Positions 52,936 to 61,495 of a DNA stretch of 64,000 nucleotides are shown piece after piece. The number at the start of each line of letters is the position of its first letter. Position 1 is the stretch's first letter. The stretch lies in NCBI RefSeq assembly GCF_013155365.1, contig NZ_JABJRA010000009.1:1-64000 (forward strand), in the 5' to 3' direction. Below the pieces are notes generated by a model that saw only the letters and a program-made list of their open reading frames with translations, made no database searches and had not been told where the DNA came from. Made by a program: the position numbers and the translations under genes. The DNA is from Nocardioides sp. zg-DK7169 (GTDB lineage: Bacteria; Actinomycetota; Actinomycetes; Propionibacteriales; Nocardioidaceae).

Positions 52936-53085
52936 GTCCTTCCCACGCCTGTGAGGTGAGCTGTCGGGCTCGGGCTCGGAAGGTGCCCGGCCACCCGCGG
53001 GTGGCTTCGCCCCGAGCGGTCCGTGGACCGCGTGGAGATGTGGGTCCCCCACTCCTGCCCCTGCGGCGCGCGCGCCGTCAGGCTT
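52936..53085 (-). promoter_or_regulatory. Probable ydaO/yuaA-type c-di-AMP riboswitch
   Basis: The leader of the NlpC/P60 gene contains the 3' signature of actinobacterial ydaO riboswitches (cccgacagctcacctcac, then aggcgtgggaagga, with the ribosome site inside). The 5' part has paired GC-rich blocks and the segment gggggacccac. Cell-wall hydrolase genes in actinobacteria are common targets of this class. Binding of c-di-AMP turns such leaders off. Assigned by eye without a covariance search. Confidence 0.6.
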
Positions 53086-53184
53086 CCGGCGCACGGGCGG
53101 GCAGGACTCGGCGTGACCGCGCGTCGGCGACCTGGGCTCAGGTCAAGCCGACGACGGTAGCCCGGCCTCGGGGCGAGGTCCAGT

Positions 53185-53769
53185 TCAGCGCGGCCGGTCG
53201 CGATCGGCGAGCACCGTGTGCGCGTAGAGGTCGCGCAGCAGCGCCACCTCGGCGAGGTGGTGGATGAGCTCGCGGTGGATGTGCAGCACCAGGTCGGCCA
53301 TCGCGAGGTCCGGATACGGCTCCTTCGGGCCCACCTGCGCCAGCAGCTCGTCCTCCCCGAGGCCCCGGACGCCGGCCAGCCAGACCCCCAGCTGGGCCTC
53401 GAGCTGCTCCAGCGCGCCGGCCGCGGTCTCGGAGTACTCCCACTCGTCGTACGACGTGGGCGGGGCGCCGAAGTGGGAGGCGTTGCGCATCGCCAGCACG
53501 CCCACGATCACGTGGCCCAGGCGCCACGCGATGGTCGTGAACGGCGCCGGGTCCGGGGCGGGGTAGGCGTAGTCGATGGTGAGCGCGCCGGCACCGGCCT
53601 GGATCGGGGCGGTCGAGGTGCCCCGCGGGTAGAGGCTCCACGCGCCCGGGACCGGGGACCAGAGGTACTCCTCGTCGGTGAGCCCCTCCAGGCGCGGGCG
53701 CAGCTGGTGGTCCCAGTGGAACTCCCACTGCTCGCGCAGCGAGCGGTTCCAGTCGTGCGGCGCGGTCAT
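53185..53769 (-). CDS. DinB-family protein
   Basis: A 194-aa four-helix-bundle protein from the ATG at 53769 (TAPHDWNRSLREQWEFHW). It has His in AWRLGHVIVGVLAMRN and IHRELIHHLAEVALLRDLY, the metal-triad pattern of DinB/YfiT enzymes. Likely thiol-dependent metabolism; substrate unknown. Confidence 0.75.
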   Translation of the reverse strand: MTAPHDWNRSLREQWEFHWDHQLRPRLEGLTDEEYLWSPVPGAWSLYPRGTSTAPIQAGAGALTIDYAYPAPDPAPFTTIAWRLGHVIVGVLAMRNASHFGAPPTSYDEWEYSETAAGALEQLEAQLGVWLAGVRGLGEDELLAQVGPKEPYPDLAMADLVLHIHRELIHHLAEVALLRDLYAHTVLADRDRPR

Positions 53770-53830
53770 GGCGGCCTCCGGGTGTCGATGACCCCACTGT
53801 GACACCGGCCACCCCCAGTGGCCGGTTGCC

Positions 53831-53880
53831 TCGACTCGACCGCCAGAAGTCTCGACTCGACCGTCAGAAGTCTCGACTCA
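53831..53880. repeat. 21-bp tandem repeat, about 2.4 copies
   Basis: The unit tcgactcgaccgycagaagtc is repeated twice, with a third partial copy that supplies the stop codon of the MpaB-like gene. Confidence 0.85.
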
Positions 53881-54798
53881 ACCGTGGCGCGGGACCGGGC
53901 AGCCGCCGGGGAAGGTGCCGAGGTCCTCGACGCGGAAGCCGTCGGGGTAGCTGCGGATCCAGGGGAGGTCCTCGATGCGCTTGGGGTCGCGGCGCACCGG
54001 GAAGGCGCGCAGGGCGATGCCGCGGGCGCGCAGCAGGCCGCGCGAGAGGACCTCGACGCGGCGCGAGGGGGCGTCGTAGCCGAAGGCCTCGCGCAGCGGC
54101 TGGTCCATCAGCGAGCGGCTGAACACCTCCACCGCGCGGGAGGCGAAGGAGGGGTGGAAGGTCAGCAGCAGCGCCAGCGTGGCGTCGGCGACGCGGCGCC
54201 CGCCGGGGTCGAAGGCGAAGTGCTCGGCCTCGTAGGTGTCCATCAGCCGCGCGAACCCGTCGTAGCTGTCCGGGATGTCGGGGATCGCCATGTGCCGGCC
54301 CAGCTCGCGGTAGTAGTTCACCGACGCGCGCAGCTCCACGTCGCTCAGCGGCCGCTTGCCGTAGTCGTCGAGCCAGCGCTTCGGCACCACCACGAAGGTG
54401 CTGAGCACGTAGCGCATCTCGTGGTCGGGGATGTCGTAGGAGCGGTGCATCTGGTTGATCCGCCGGATCGCCGCGCGTGCCTCCGGGTCCTCGAAGCCGC
54501 GCCCGAACGGCACCTCGAGCAGCAGCGCGGTGTCGTCGTAGCGCTTCTGGGTGTTGCCCTCGAACTCCCCGGTCGCGTCGAGCAGCCGCCCGATCCCCGG
54601 TACCGCGTAGGTGCGGAAGAGCGCGAAGCTCAGCGCCTGGTTCATGTCCCAGGGGAACTCGTGCATCGCGACGTTGCGATAGATCTCGACGTACTGCGTC
54701 TCGGGGTCCATCGCCTCGTTGACGCGACGCCAGTGCTCGCGCGAGACGCCGCCGAAGCGCTTGCCGCGGATCTTGATGCCGTCAGCGAGGGGAGCCAT
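53878..54798 (-). CDS. Oxygenase MpaB-family (DUF2236) protein
   Basis: A 306-aa protein from the ATG at 54798. The family is related to MpaB and latex-clearing Lcp oxygenases; conserved features include VNEAMDPETQYVEIYRN, a region with two His (INQMHRSYDIPDHEMRYVL) and a later TYEAEHFAF that may bind haem. Divergent from a TetR gene 46 bp away, whose palindromic operator probably controls it. Substrate unknown. Confidence 0.75.
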   Translation of the reverse strand: MAPLADGIKIRGKRFGGVSREHWRRVNEAMDPETQYVEIYRNVAMHEFPWDMNQALSFALFRTYAVPGIGRLLDATGEFEGNTQKRYDDTALLLEVPFGRGFEDPEARAAIRRINQMHRSYDIPDHEMRYVLSTFVVVPKRWLDDYGKRPLSDVELRASVNYYRELGRHMAIPDIPDSYDGFARLMDTYEAEHFAFDPGGRRVADATLALLLTFHPSFASRAVEVFSRSLMDQPLREAFGYDAPSRRVEVLSRGLLRARGIALRAFPVRRDPKRIEDLPWIRSYPDGFRVEDLGTFPGGCPVPRHG

Positions 54799-54807
54799 GC
54801 CGGCCAA

Positions 54808-54827
54808 ACTAGAGCAGATGCTCCAGT
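54808..54827. promoter_or_regulatory. Palindromic operator between MpaB-like and TetR genes
   Basis: Imperfect 20-bp palindrome actagagcagatgctccagt with a central gagca-ga-tgctc core, in the 46-bp divergent gap. Position and size fit a TetR dimer site controlling both genes. Confidence 0.6.
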
Positions 54828-54844
54828 CTGGCTAGGGTGTCGGG

Positions 54845-55441
54845 ATGCGCACCCCGCTCCAGGCCCGCAGCGAGTCCTCCGCGGACCGGATGCTCGACGC
54901 CGCCCTGACCCTGCTGGCGGACGGCGGGCTGCGCGCGGTCACCGTCGCCGCCGTCGCCCGCGAGGCGGGCACCTCGAACGGCTCGCTCTACCACCGCTTC
55001 GGCGACCGCGGCGGCCTGCTGCTCGCCGCGCAGGACCGCGCCCTCGGCCAGATCGAGGCCGCCACCGCCCGCGCATTCGCCCGCGCGGACGCCGAGCCGG
55101 ACGACGACCGTGCCCTCGCGATGCTCGCCCGCGAGGCGCTCGCGATCTTCGGCACCCACCGGGCCGCGCTGCGCACCTTCCTCGTCGAGGCCGCCGGGCA
55201 GCCCGAGTTCGAGGCGCGCACGGTGCGCTCCAGCCACCTGCTGGCCACCACCGTGACCGACTGGCTGCGGACCCGCTTCGACGCGCGGGACGAGGACGCG
55301 GAGGCGGCGTACCGGCTGCTGTTCGCCCTCGGCGCGGCGCAGGCGCTCTTCGACGACGCCCAGGTCTCCCCCGGGCGCACCGACCCGGACCGGTTCGCCG
55401 ACGCCGTCGCACGGGCGGTCGGCGCCGTCGTGCGCGCCTGA
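54845..55441 (+). CDS. TetR-family transcriptional regulator
   Basis: A 198-aa regulator with helix-turn-helix at about 15-60 (GGLRAVTVAAVAREAGTSNGSLYHRFGDR). It continues with a helical sensor domain. It is divergent from the oxygenase-like gene and probably represses it and itself through the palindrome in the gap. Confidence 0.85.
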   Translation: MRTPLQARSESSADRMLDAALTLLADGGLRAVTVAAVAREAGTSNGSLYHRFGDRGGLLLAAQDRALGQIEAATARAFARADAEPDDDRALAMLAREALAIFGTHRAALRTFLVEAAGQPEFEARTVRSSHLLATTVTDWLRTRFDARDEDAEAAYRLLFALGAAQALFDDAQVSPGRTDPDRFADAVARAVGAVVRA

Positions 55442-55451
55442 GCGTCGGCGC

Positions 55452-56150
55452 TCAGCCCGCGTCGGGGCGGGGACCCTCGAGGCGGAAGCCGACGCCACGC
55501 ACCGCGACCACCTTGTCGGCGACGCCGACGCCCTCGAGCTTCTGGCGCAGCCGCCCGATCGTGACGTCGAGGGTCTTGGTGGAGCCGTACCAGTTCTCGT
55601 CCCACACGTCGGCCATCAGCCGGCCGCGGGACACCACCTTGTCGCGGTTGGCGACCAGGATCGACAAGACGTCGAACTCCTTGCCGGTCAGCGGCACCTC
55701 CTCGGCGCCCGCGTAGACCCGCCGCGCGGCGACGTCCACGCGGAGCGCGCCGTCCCCGGCGTCCTCCGGGCCGAAGCCGGTGCCGGCGGTGCGCCGCAGC
55801 AGCGCCCGGATCCGGGCGTGCAGCTCGGCGAGCGCGAACGGCTTGGCCAGGTAGTCGTCGGCGCCGTAGTCGAGCCCGACCACGCGGTCCATCTCGCTGG
55901 CGCGCGCGGTGAGGATCAGGATCGCCCCGAGGTAGCCGGCCTCGCGGGACTTGCGGCACACCTCGAGACCGTCGAGGTCCGGCAGGCCGAGGTCGAGCAA
56001 CACCACGTCGGAGGGGTCCTTCGCGAGGATCTCCAGAGCACCCAGCCCGGTGTCCACCCACTCGACGGCATAGCCCTCGTGCTCGAGCGTGCGCACGAGC
56101 GGGTACGCGATGTCCTCCTCGTCTTCCACGACGAGAACGCGCTGGGCCAT
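55452..56150 (-). CDS. OmpR/PhoB-type response regulator (orphan)
   Basis: A 232-aa regulator. The receiver domain (1-115) has phospho-acceptor Asp in VVLLDLGLPD, switch Thr in LILTARA and Lys in DYLAKPF. The winged-helix DNA-binding domain (about 135-228) includes LTGKEFDVL and KTLDVTIGRLRQKLE. No histidine kinase is adjacent. Start is the ATG at 56150. The 56151-56303 gap has inverted repeats but no gene. Confidence 0.87.
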   Translation of the reverse strand: MAQRVLVVEDEEDIAYPLVRTLEHEGYAVEWVDTGLGALEILAKDPSDVVLLDLGLPDLDGLEVCRKSREAGYLGAILILTARASEMDRVVGLDYGADDYLAKPFALAELHARIRALLRRTAGTGFGPEDAGDGALRVDVAARRVYAGAEEVPLTGKEFDVLSILVANRDKVVSRGRLMADVWDENWYGSTKTLDVTIGRLRQKLEGVGVADKVVAVRGVGFRLEGPRPDAG

Positions 56151-56303
56151 GCCAGGAGCATAGGGCCCGCTCAGCGGGGGCGCTCCCGGTTGCCGCAGAC
56201 TGACCAGACCTCTTCCCACGCTAGGAGCCAGCCCTTCTCACCCGCCCCACGGGGGCACCACCAGCCGTCCACGGGTGGGTAACGACCCGGCGACGTGCCG
56301 GGG

Positions 56304-57215
56304 TCAGGCGAAGAGGTCGCCGTGCTCGGCGACCCGGTCGAGCACCTCGGTGAAGAGGAACTGCCCCAGCCCCTCGGGGTCCTCCGCGCCCGCCTCGACC
56401 TCCGCCCAGGTGACCGGCGTGGCGACGGTGGGCCGCTCCTTCCCGCGCAGCGAGTACGGCGAGATGGTGGTCTTGGAGGCGGCGTTCTGCGACCAGTCGA
56501 GGAACACCTTGCCGCCGCGGCGCGACTTGGTCATGGTGGCGGTGACCTCGCCGGGGTGGGCGCGCTGGAGGTCCTCGGCGAGCTCCTTGGCCAGCGCGGT
56601 GACCTCCTCGGACGGCAGCCGGCGCGGCAGGTCGGCGTACAGGTGCAGGCCCTTGCTGCCGCTGGTGACCGGCTTGCCGGCGAGCCCGCGCTCCTCGAGG
56701 CGCTCGCGCACCAGCAGCGCCACCTGGCAGCACTCGTGCAGCCCGGCCGGCTCGCCCGGGTCGAGGTCGACGACGAGGCGGTCGGCGTTGCGGGGCCGGC
56801 CGTTGCGGCCCACCTTCCACTGGTGGACGTGCAGCTCGAGGGCGGCGAGGTTGACCAGCCAGGTCAGCGTGGCGAGGTCGTCGGCCACCGGGAAGACCAG
56901 GGTGTCGCCATGGCGGGAGGTCCCGCGCGAGCCAGTGGTCGGGACCTTCACGGTGCGCACCCACGAGGGCGTGCCCGGCGGGGTGTTCTTCTCGAAGAAG
57001 CTGCCCTCCTGCACGCCGTGCGGCCACCGGATCCGGGTGACCGCGCGGTCCGCGACGTGCGGCAGCAGCACCGGGGCGACCTGGGCGTAGTAGTGCAGCA
57101 CCTCGCCCTTGGTGGTGCCGGTGCGCGGATAGAGCACCTTGTCGAGGCTGCTGATGGTCAGGGTGCGCCCGTCGACCTCGACGCGCACCTCCTGGCGGTC
57201 GCGCGCCGGGCTCAC
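56304..57215 (-). CDS. LigD-type DNA polymerase/primase for non-homologous end joining
   Basis: A 303-aa stand-alone LigD polymerase domain (archaeo-eukaryotic primase fold). It starts at the GTG at 57215; LDKVLYPRTGTTKGEVLHYY is the typical start, with the catalytic pair in LVVDLDPGE and TSGSKGLHLY. It fills ends with ribonucleotides during repair. It overlaps the ligase gene by GTGA, so the polymerase and ligase of LigD are separate chains here. No phosphoesterase domain gene is seen. Confidence 0.85.
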   Translation of the reverse strand: MSPARDRQEVRVEVDGRTLTISSLDKVLYPRTGTTKGEVLHYYAQVAPVLLPHVADRAVTRIRWPHGVQEGSFFEKNTPPGTPSWVRTVKVPTTGSRGTSRHGDTLVFPVADDLATLTWLVNLAALELHVHQWKVGRNGRPRNADRLVVDLDPGEPAGLHECCQVALLVRERLEERGLAGKPVTSGSKGLHLYADLPRRLPSEEVTALAKELAEDLQRAHPGEVTATMTKSRRGGKVFLDWSQNAASKTTISPYSLRGKERPTVATPVTWAEVEAGAEDPEGLGQFLFTEVLDRVAEHGDLFA

Positions 57216-58177
57216 AGGTCCTCCGGGGACAGGTCGCTGCGCACGCCCTGGTACGACGGCTGGCGCAGCCGCTGCGCGCGCGAGGTGTGGTGGGTGTCGA
57301 CGTCGACCACCAGGACCGGGTCCACCCAGACGGTGCCGCGGGCGTCGATGCGCGGCACCTCGTCGTCGAAGGGGCTGTCGGCGCGCACGTGCCCGGCCAG
57401 CAGCTCGCCGAGCTGGCGACCGACCCGGGCGCCGATCCCGCTGCCCACACGGCCGCGGTAGAGCAGGCCGTCGGGACTCGGCTCCCCCACCAGCAGCGCG
57501 GCCAGCCGGTCCTCGGTCCCCTCCTGCGGGCGCCACCCGCCCACGACGTAGGAGTGCCGGTGCCGGTGCGCGAGCTTGCGCCAGTGCGGGCTGCGGGCGC
57601 CGAAGACGTAGCGGGAGTCGCGGCGCTTGCTGACCACGCCCTCCAGACCCTGGGCGAGCGTCGCCTCGTGGAGCATCGCGCCGTCGTCGTACGACGCGGG
57701 CACCTGCCAGGCGCCGAGGTCGCCCGCATCGGCGAGCCCGGCCAGCAGCTCGCGGCGCCGCTCGAGCGGCTCGTCGGTGAGGTCGCGCCCGTCGAGGCGC
57801 AGCAGGTCGAAGACCATGTAGGTGGCCGGCAGGCTCCGCGCCAGCCGGGTGGCGCTGGTGGCCCGGCGCACGTGCATCCGGTCCTGGAGCACCCGGAAGT
57901 CCGGCAACCCCTGCTCGTTGAGCGCGATGATCTCCCCGTCCACGAGCAGGTCGCGCCCGGGCGCCGGCCCGCCGCCGGCGACGTCGGGCCAGGCGACGGT
58001 GACGTCGTTGTCGTTGCGGCTGGTCAGCCGCGGCCCCTCCGCACCACCCGCCTCCGAGCGCAGCTCCGCGAGGATTCGCACCCCGTCCCACTTCACCTCG
58101 TGCGACCATGCCTCCCCCGTCGGGACCTGATCGGTCTTCGTGGCGAGCATCGGGCGCATGCGGTCATCCTTACCCAT
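57212..58177 (-). CDS. ATP-dependent DNA ligase (LigD ligase type)
   Basis: A 321-aa ligase. The nucleotidyl Lys is in HEVKWDGVRIL (motif I), motif III is YMVFDLLRL, motif IV GLEGVVSKR, motif V WRKLAHR, and an OB-fold follows. It seals breaks together with Ku and the polymerase. Start: ATG at 58177 (a GTG at 58198 is possible). Its product and the polymerase are cotranscribed; ku is on the other strand 3.3 kb away. Confidence 0.85.
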   Translation of the reverse strand: MGKDDRMRPMLATKTDQVPTGEAWSHEVKWDGVRILAELRSEAGGAEGPRLTSRNDNDVTVAWPDVAGGGPAPGRDLLVDGEIIALNEQGLPDFRVLQDRMHVRRATSATRLARSLPATYMVFDLLRLDGRDLTDEPLERRRELLAGLADAGDLGAWQVPASYDDGAMLHEATLAQGLEGVVSKRRDSRYVFGARSPHWRKLAHRHRHSYVVGGWRPQEGTEDRLAALLVGEPSPDGLLYRGRVGSGIGARVGRQLGELLAGHVRADSPFDDEVPRIDARGTVWVDPVLVVDVDTHHTSRAQRLRQPSYQGVRSDLSPEDL

Positions 58178-58269
58178 CCCCGTCCACCGCTCACGCACCT
58201 CAATTTGCCCTTTGTCGATGGATTCACGAGAGAATGCCGCCGGGCCCGTCGGGCCGCGGAAGGGGACAC

Positions 58270-59586
58270 ATGGAGCACAGCCACGCCGTGATCGGCGCCG
58301 GACCGAGCGGCCTGGCCGCCGCCCGCAACCTGCAGCGCCACGGGCTGGCCTGGGAGGGCTACGAGCTCGGCCCGGGCGTCGGCGGGCTGTGGGACATCGA
58401 CTCCCCGCGCAGCACGGTCTATGAGTCCGCGCACCTGATCTCCTCCAAGCACACCACCGAGTTCCTCGAGTTCCCGATGCGTGCCGAGGTCGCCGACTAC
58501 CCCTCGCACCGCGAGCTGCTGGCCTACTTCCGCGACTTCGCCGCGCACTTCGACCTCACCTCGGGGTTCCGGTTCCACACCGAGGTCACCGCAGTCACCC
58601 CGCACCCGGACGGCGGGTTCACCGTCACCAGCACCGGCCCCGACGGCGCGCGCGAGGCGCGCCACGCGAGCGTCCTGGTCGCCAACGGCACCCTGAGCGA
58701 GCCGAACCGCCCGGTCCTGCCCGGCCGCTTCGACGGCGAGCTGATCCACACGAGTGAGTACAAGCGGGCCCAGGTCTTCGCCGGCAAGCGGGTGCTGGTC
58801 GTCGGGGCCGGCAACTCCGGCTGCGACATCGCCGTGGACGCGGTGCACCACGCGGCCTCCGTCGACATCTCGGTGCGCCGCGGCTACTACTTCGTGCCCA
58901 AGTACGTCCTCGGCCGCCCCGCGGACACCCTCAACCAGGGCCGCCCGCTCCCGCCGCGGCTCAAGCAGGCGATCGACTCCCGGCTGCTCAAGCTGTTCAC
59001 CGGCGACCCGGTCCGCTTCGGCCTGCCCAAGCCCGACCACCGGATCTATGAGTCCCACCCGGTGGTGAACTCGCTGGTCCTGCACCACCTCGGCCACGGC
59101 GACATCACGGTGCGCCCCGACGTCGAGCGCCTCGACGGCGACGGCGTCCGGTTCCGCGACGGCTCGCGCGCGGCGTACGACCTGGTGGTGCTGGCGACCG
59201 GCTACCGGCTGCACTACCCGTTCCTCGACCCCGCGCTGCTGCGCTGGTCGGGCACCGGCGGCGCGCCGGACCTCTACCTCAACATCTTCAGCCCCGCGCA
59301 CCCCGACCTGTTCGTGCTCGGCATGATCGAGGCCTCCGGGATCGGCTGGCAGGGCCGCTACGAGCAGGCCGAGCTGGTCGCGGCGTACCTGCGGGCCCGC
59401 ACGGAGGACCCGGCCGCGGCCGCCGCCCTCGAGGCCCGCGCCGCCGGGCCGCGCCCCGACCTCTCCGGCGGCTACCGCTACCTGGGCCTGGAGCGGATGT
59501 CGTACTACGTCAACAAGGACGCCTACCGCCGCGCGGTCCGCGCGGAGATCGAGGCGCTGGCCGCCCCCGCGGGAGCGGGCCGATGA
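58270..59586 (+). CDS. Flavin-containing monooxygenase-like protein
   Basis: A 438-aa class B flavoprotein monooxygenase: FAD site GAGPSGLAAARNL, NADPH site VVGAGNSGCDIAVDA, and a LVVLATGYR box. It oxidises S, N or ketone groups with NADPH and O2. ATG at 58270 with AGGGGA site. It heads an operon with a BASS-type transporter and an epimerase, all with 4-bp overlaps, suggesting uptake and oxidation of a sterol- or bile-acid-like or other small acid; that is inference. Confidence 0.8.
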   Translation: MEHSHAVIGAGPSGLAAARNLQRHGLAWEGYELGPGVGGLWDIDSPRSTVYESAHLISSKHTTEFLEFPMRAEVADYPSHRELLAYFRDFAAHFDLTSGFRFHTEVTAVTPHPDGGFTVTSTGPDGAREARHASVLVANGTLSEPNRPVLPGRFDGELIHTSEYKRAQVFAGKRVLVVGAGNSGCDIAVDAVHHAASVDISVRRGYYFVPKYVLGRPADTLNQGRPLPPRLKQAIDSRLLKLFTGDPVRFGLPKPDHRIYESHPVVNSLVLHHLGHGDITVRPDVERLDGDGVRFRDGSRAAYDLVVLATGYRLHYPFLDPALLRWSGTGGAPDLYLNIFSPAHPDLFVLGMIEASGIGWQGRYEQAELVAAYLRARTEDPAAAAALEARAAGPRPDLSGGYRYLGLERMSYYVNKDAYRRAVRAEIEALAAPAGAGR

Positions 59587-60521
59587 CTCCCCTGCTGGCC
59601 GACGTCGACAACGTCCGGATCGCCTTCGAGGAGGGGTCGCTGACGACGCTGAAGATCGTCATCGGCGCGATCCTCTTCGGCATCGCGCTGGACACCCGCC
59701 TGGAGGACTTCACCGCGGCGCTGCGCCGGCCCGGCACGATCGCGATCGGGGTGCTGGCGCAGTTCCTGATGCTGCCGGCGCTGACCTTCGTGCTGACCCT
59801 GCTGCTCGACGTGCGCGGCTCGGTCGCCCTCGGCATGATCCTGGTCGCCTGCTGCCCGCCCGGCAACGTCTCCAACATCCTGACCCACCGCGCCGGCGGC
59901 GACGTCGCGCTCTCGGTGTCGATGACCGCGGTCGGCAACGTCCTCGCGATCTTCCTGATGCCGCTCAACATGGCCTTCTGGGGCGGCCTGCACCCCAGCG
60001 GCAAGGCGATGCTCGAGGACATCGAGCTCTCGGTGGCCGACATGCTCGGGGAGATCGCCTTCGTCATCGGCGTGCCGTTCGTGCTCGGCATCGCCATCCA
60101 GCGGATCTGGCCGCGCGTCGCCGCGGTCGGCCACCGGGTGATCGGGCCGCTCTCGTTCCTGGCGCTCGGCGCGGTGATCGCGGTGGGCGTGGCGAACAAC
60201 TGGTCGGTCTTCCTCGACCACATCGGCATCGTGCTGCTCGCGGTGTTCCTCCACGACGCCCTGGCCCTGTTCCTCGGCTTCGGCATCGCGAAGGCCACCC
60301 GGCTGCCCGAGGCCAGCACCAAGGCGATGACCTTCGAGGTCGGCATCCGCAACGCCGGGCTGGGCCTGCTGCTGGTCTTCACCTACTTCGACGGCCTGGG
60401 CGGCATGGCGCTGGTCGCCGCCTGGTGGGGCATCTGGGACATCATCGCCGGCCTGGCCGTCGCCCAGTGGTGGCGCGCGCGCAGCGGGCGCCGCGCCAGC
60501 ACGGTCGGGGCGAGCGCGTGA
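59583..60521 (+). CDS. BASS (bile acid:sodium symporter) family transporter
   Basis: A 312-aa membrane protein with about nine or ten helices. Motifs CCPPGNVSNILTHRAGGDVALSVSMTA (split here by position about 98-123) and EVGIRNAGLGLLL are typical. Carries organic acids with Na+. ATG overlaps the monooxygenase stop. Confidence 0.82.
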   Translation: MTPLLADVDNVRIAFEEGSLTTLKIVIGAILFGIALDTRLEDFTAALRRPGTIAIGVLAQFLMLPALTFVLTLLLDVRGSVALGMILVACCPPGNVSNILTHRAGGDVALSVSMTAVGNVLAIFLMPLNMAFWGGLHPSGKAMLEDIELSVADMLGEIAFVIGVPFVLGIAIQRIWPRVAAVGHRVIGPLSFLALGAVIAVGVANNWSVFLDHIGIVLLAVFLHDALALFLGFGIAKATRLPEASTKAMTFEVGIRNAGLGLLLVFTYFDGLGGMALVAAWWGIWDIIAGLAVAQWWRARSGRRASTVGASA

Positions 60522-61477
60522 GCGGGCTGCGCGTCCTGGTCACCGGTGGCAGCGGCTTCCTCGGCTCCTCGGTAGTGCGCGGCCTCGCCGCGGCCGGGCA
60601 CACCGTCACCAGCGCCGACCTGCGGCTGCCGGAGACCCCGGTCGCCCGTGTCGACCACGTCGTCATGGACGTCACCGACCGCGCCGGCGTGCTCGCCGGG
60701 ATCGGGACGGCCGCCCCCGAGGTGGTCGTGCACCTGGCCTCGGTGGTCACCCCCGGCCCCGGCTCCACCCGGGAGCGCGAGCGCGCCGTCGACGTCGACG
60801 GGTCGCGCCACGTCCTCGACGCCTGCCTGGCCAAGGGGGTACGCCGGGTGGTGGTCTCCTCCAGCGGCGCGGCGTACGGCTACCACCCGGACAACGGCGC
60901 CGCCCACGGCGGCTGGCTGACCGAGGACGACCCGCTGCGCGGCAACGTGGAGTTCGCCTACAGCGACCACAAGCGCCAGGTCGAGGAGATGCTCGCCGAG
61001 CTGCGCGCCACCCGTCCCGAGCTGGAGCAGGTCGTGCTGCGCATCGGCACGATCCTCGGCGAACGCGTCGACAACCAGATCACCGCGCTCTTCGAGCGGG
61101 ACCGGCTGCTGAAGATCCGGGGCTCGGACTCGCCCTTCGTCTTCATCTGGGACACCGACGTGGTGGCGATCATCGAGCAGGCGGTCACCGGTCCCGTGAC
61201 CGGGACCTTCAACGTCGCCGGCGACGGCGCCCTCACCATCGACGAGATCGCCGGGCTGCTCGGCAAGCCGGTGCTGAGCATCCCCGAGCCGGTGCTGCGG
61301 ACCGCGCTCGCGGTCGGTCGGCGGCTGCGCCTCACGGCGTACGGACCCGAGCAGACGCGGTTCCTGCAGTACCGCCCGGTGCTGGCCAACGACCGGCTCA
61401 AGGAGGTCTTCGGCTACACCCCCTCGCGCACCTCGCGGCAGGCCTTCGAGGATTGGCGGGTGCGTGGGCCCCGCTGA
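60518..61477 (+). CDS. NAD(P)-dependent epimerase/dehydratase (extended SDR)
   Basis: A 319-aa Rossmann protein starting at the GTG at 60518. It has GGSGFLGSSVVRGL, VVHLASVVTP, catalytic-type Ser in VVSSSGAAYGYHP; a YxxxK pattern is less clear (EFAYSDHKRQVEE fits YSDHK). The last gene of the monooxygenase operon. Product unknown. Confidence 0.8.
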   Translation: MSGLRVLVTGGSGFLGSSVVRGLAAAGHTVTSADLRLPETPVARVDHVVMDVTDRAGVLAGIGTAAPEVVVHLASVVTPGPGSTRERERAVDVDGSRHVLDACLAKGVRRVVVSSSGAAYGYHPDNGAAHGGWLTEDDPLRGNVEFAYSDHKRQVEEMLAELRATRPELEQVVLRIGTILGERVDNQITALFERDRLLKIRGSDSPFVFIWDTDVVAIIEQAVTGPVTGTFNVAGDGALTIDEIAGLLGKPVLSIPEPVLRTALAVGRRLRLTAYGPEQTRFLQYRPVLANDRLKEVFGYTPSRTSRQAFEDWRVRGPR

Positions 61478-61495
61478 GGTCGGATACTGAGGCGC

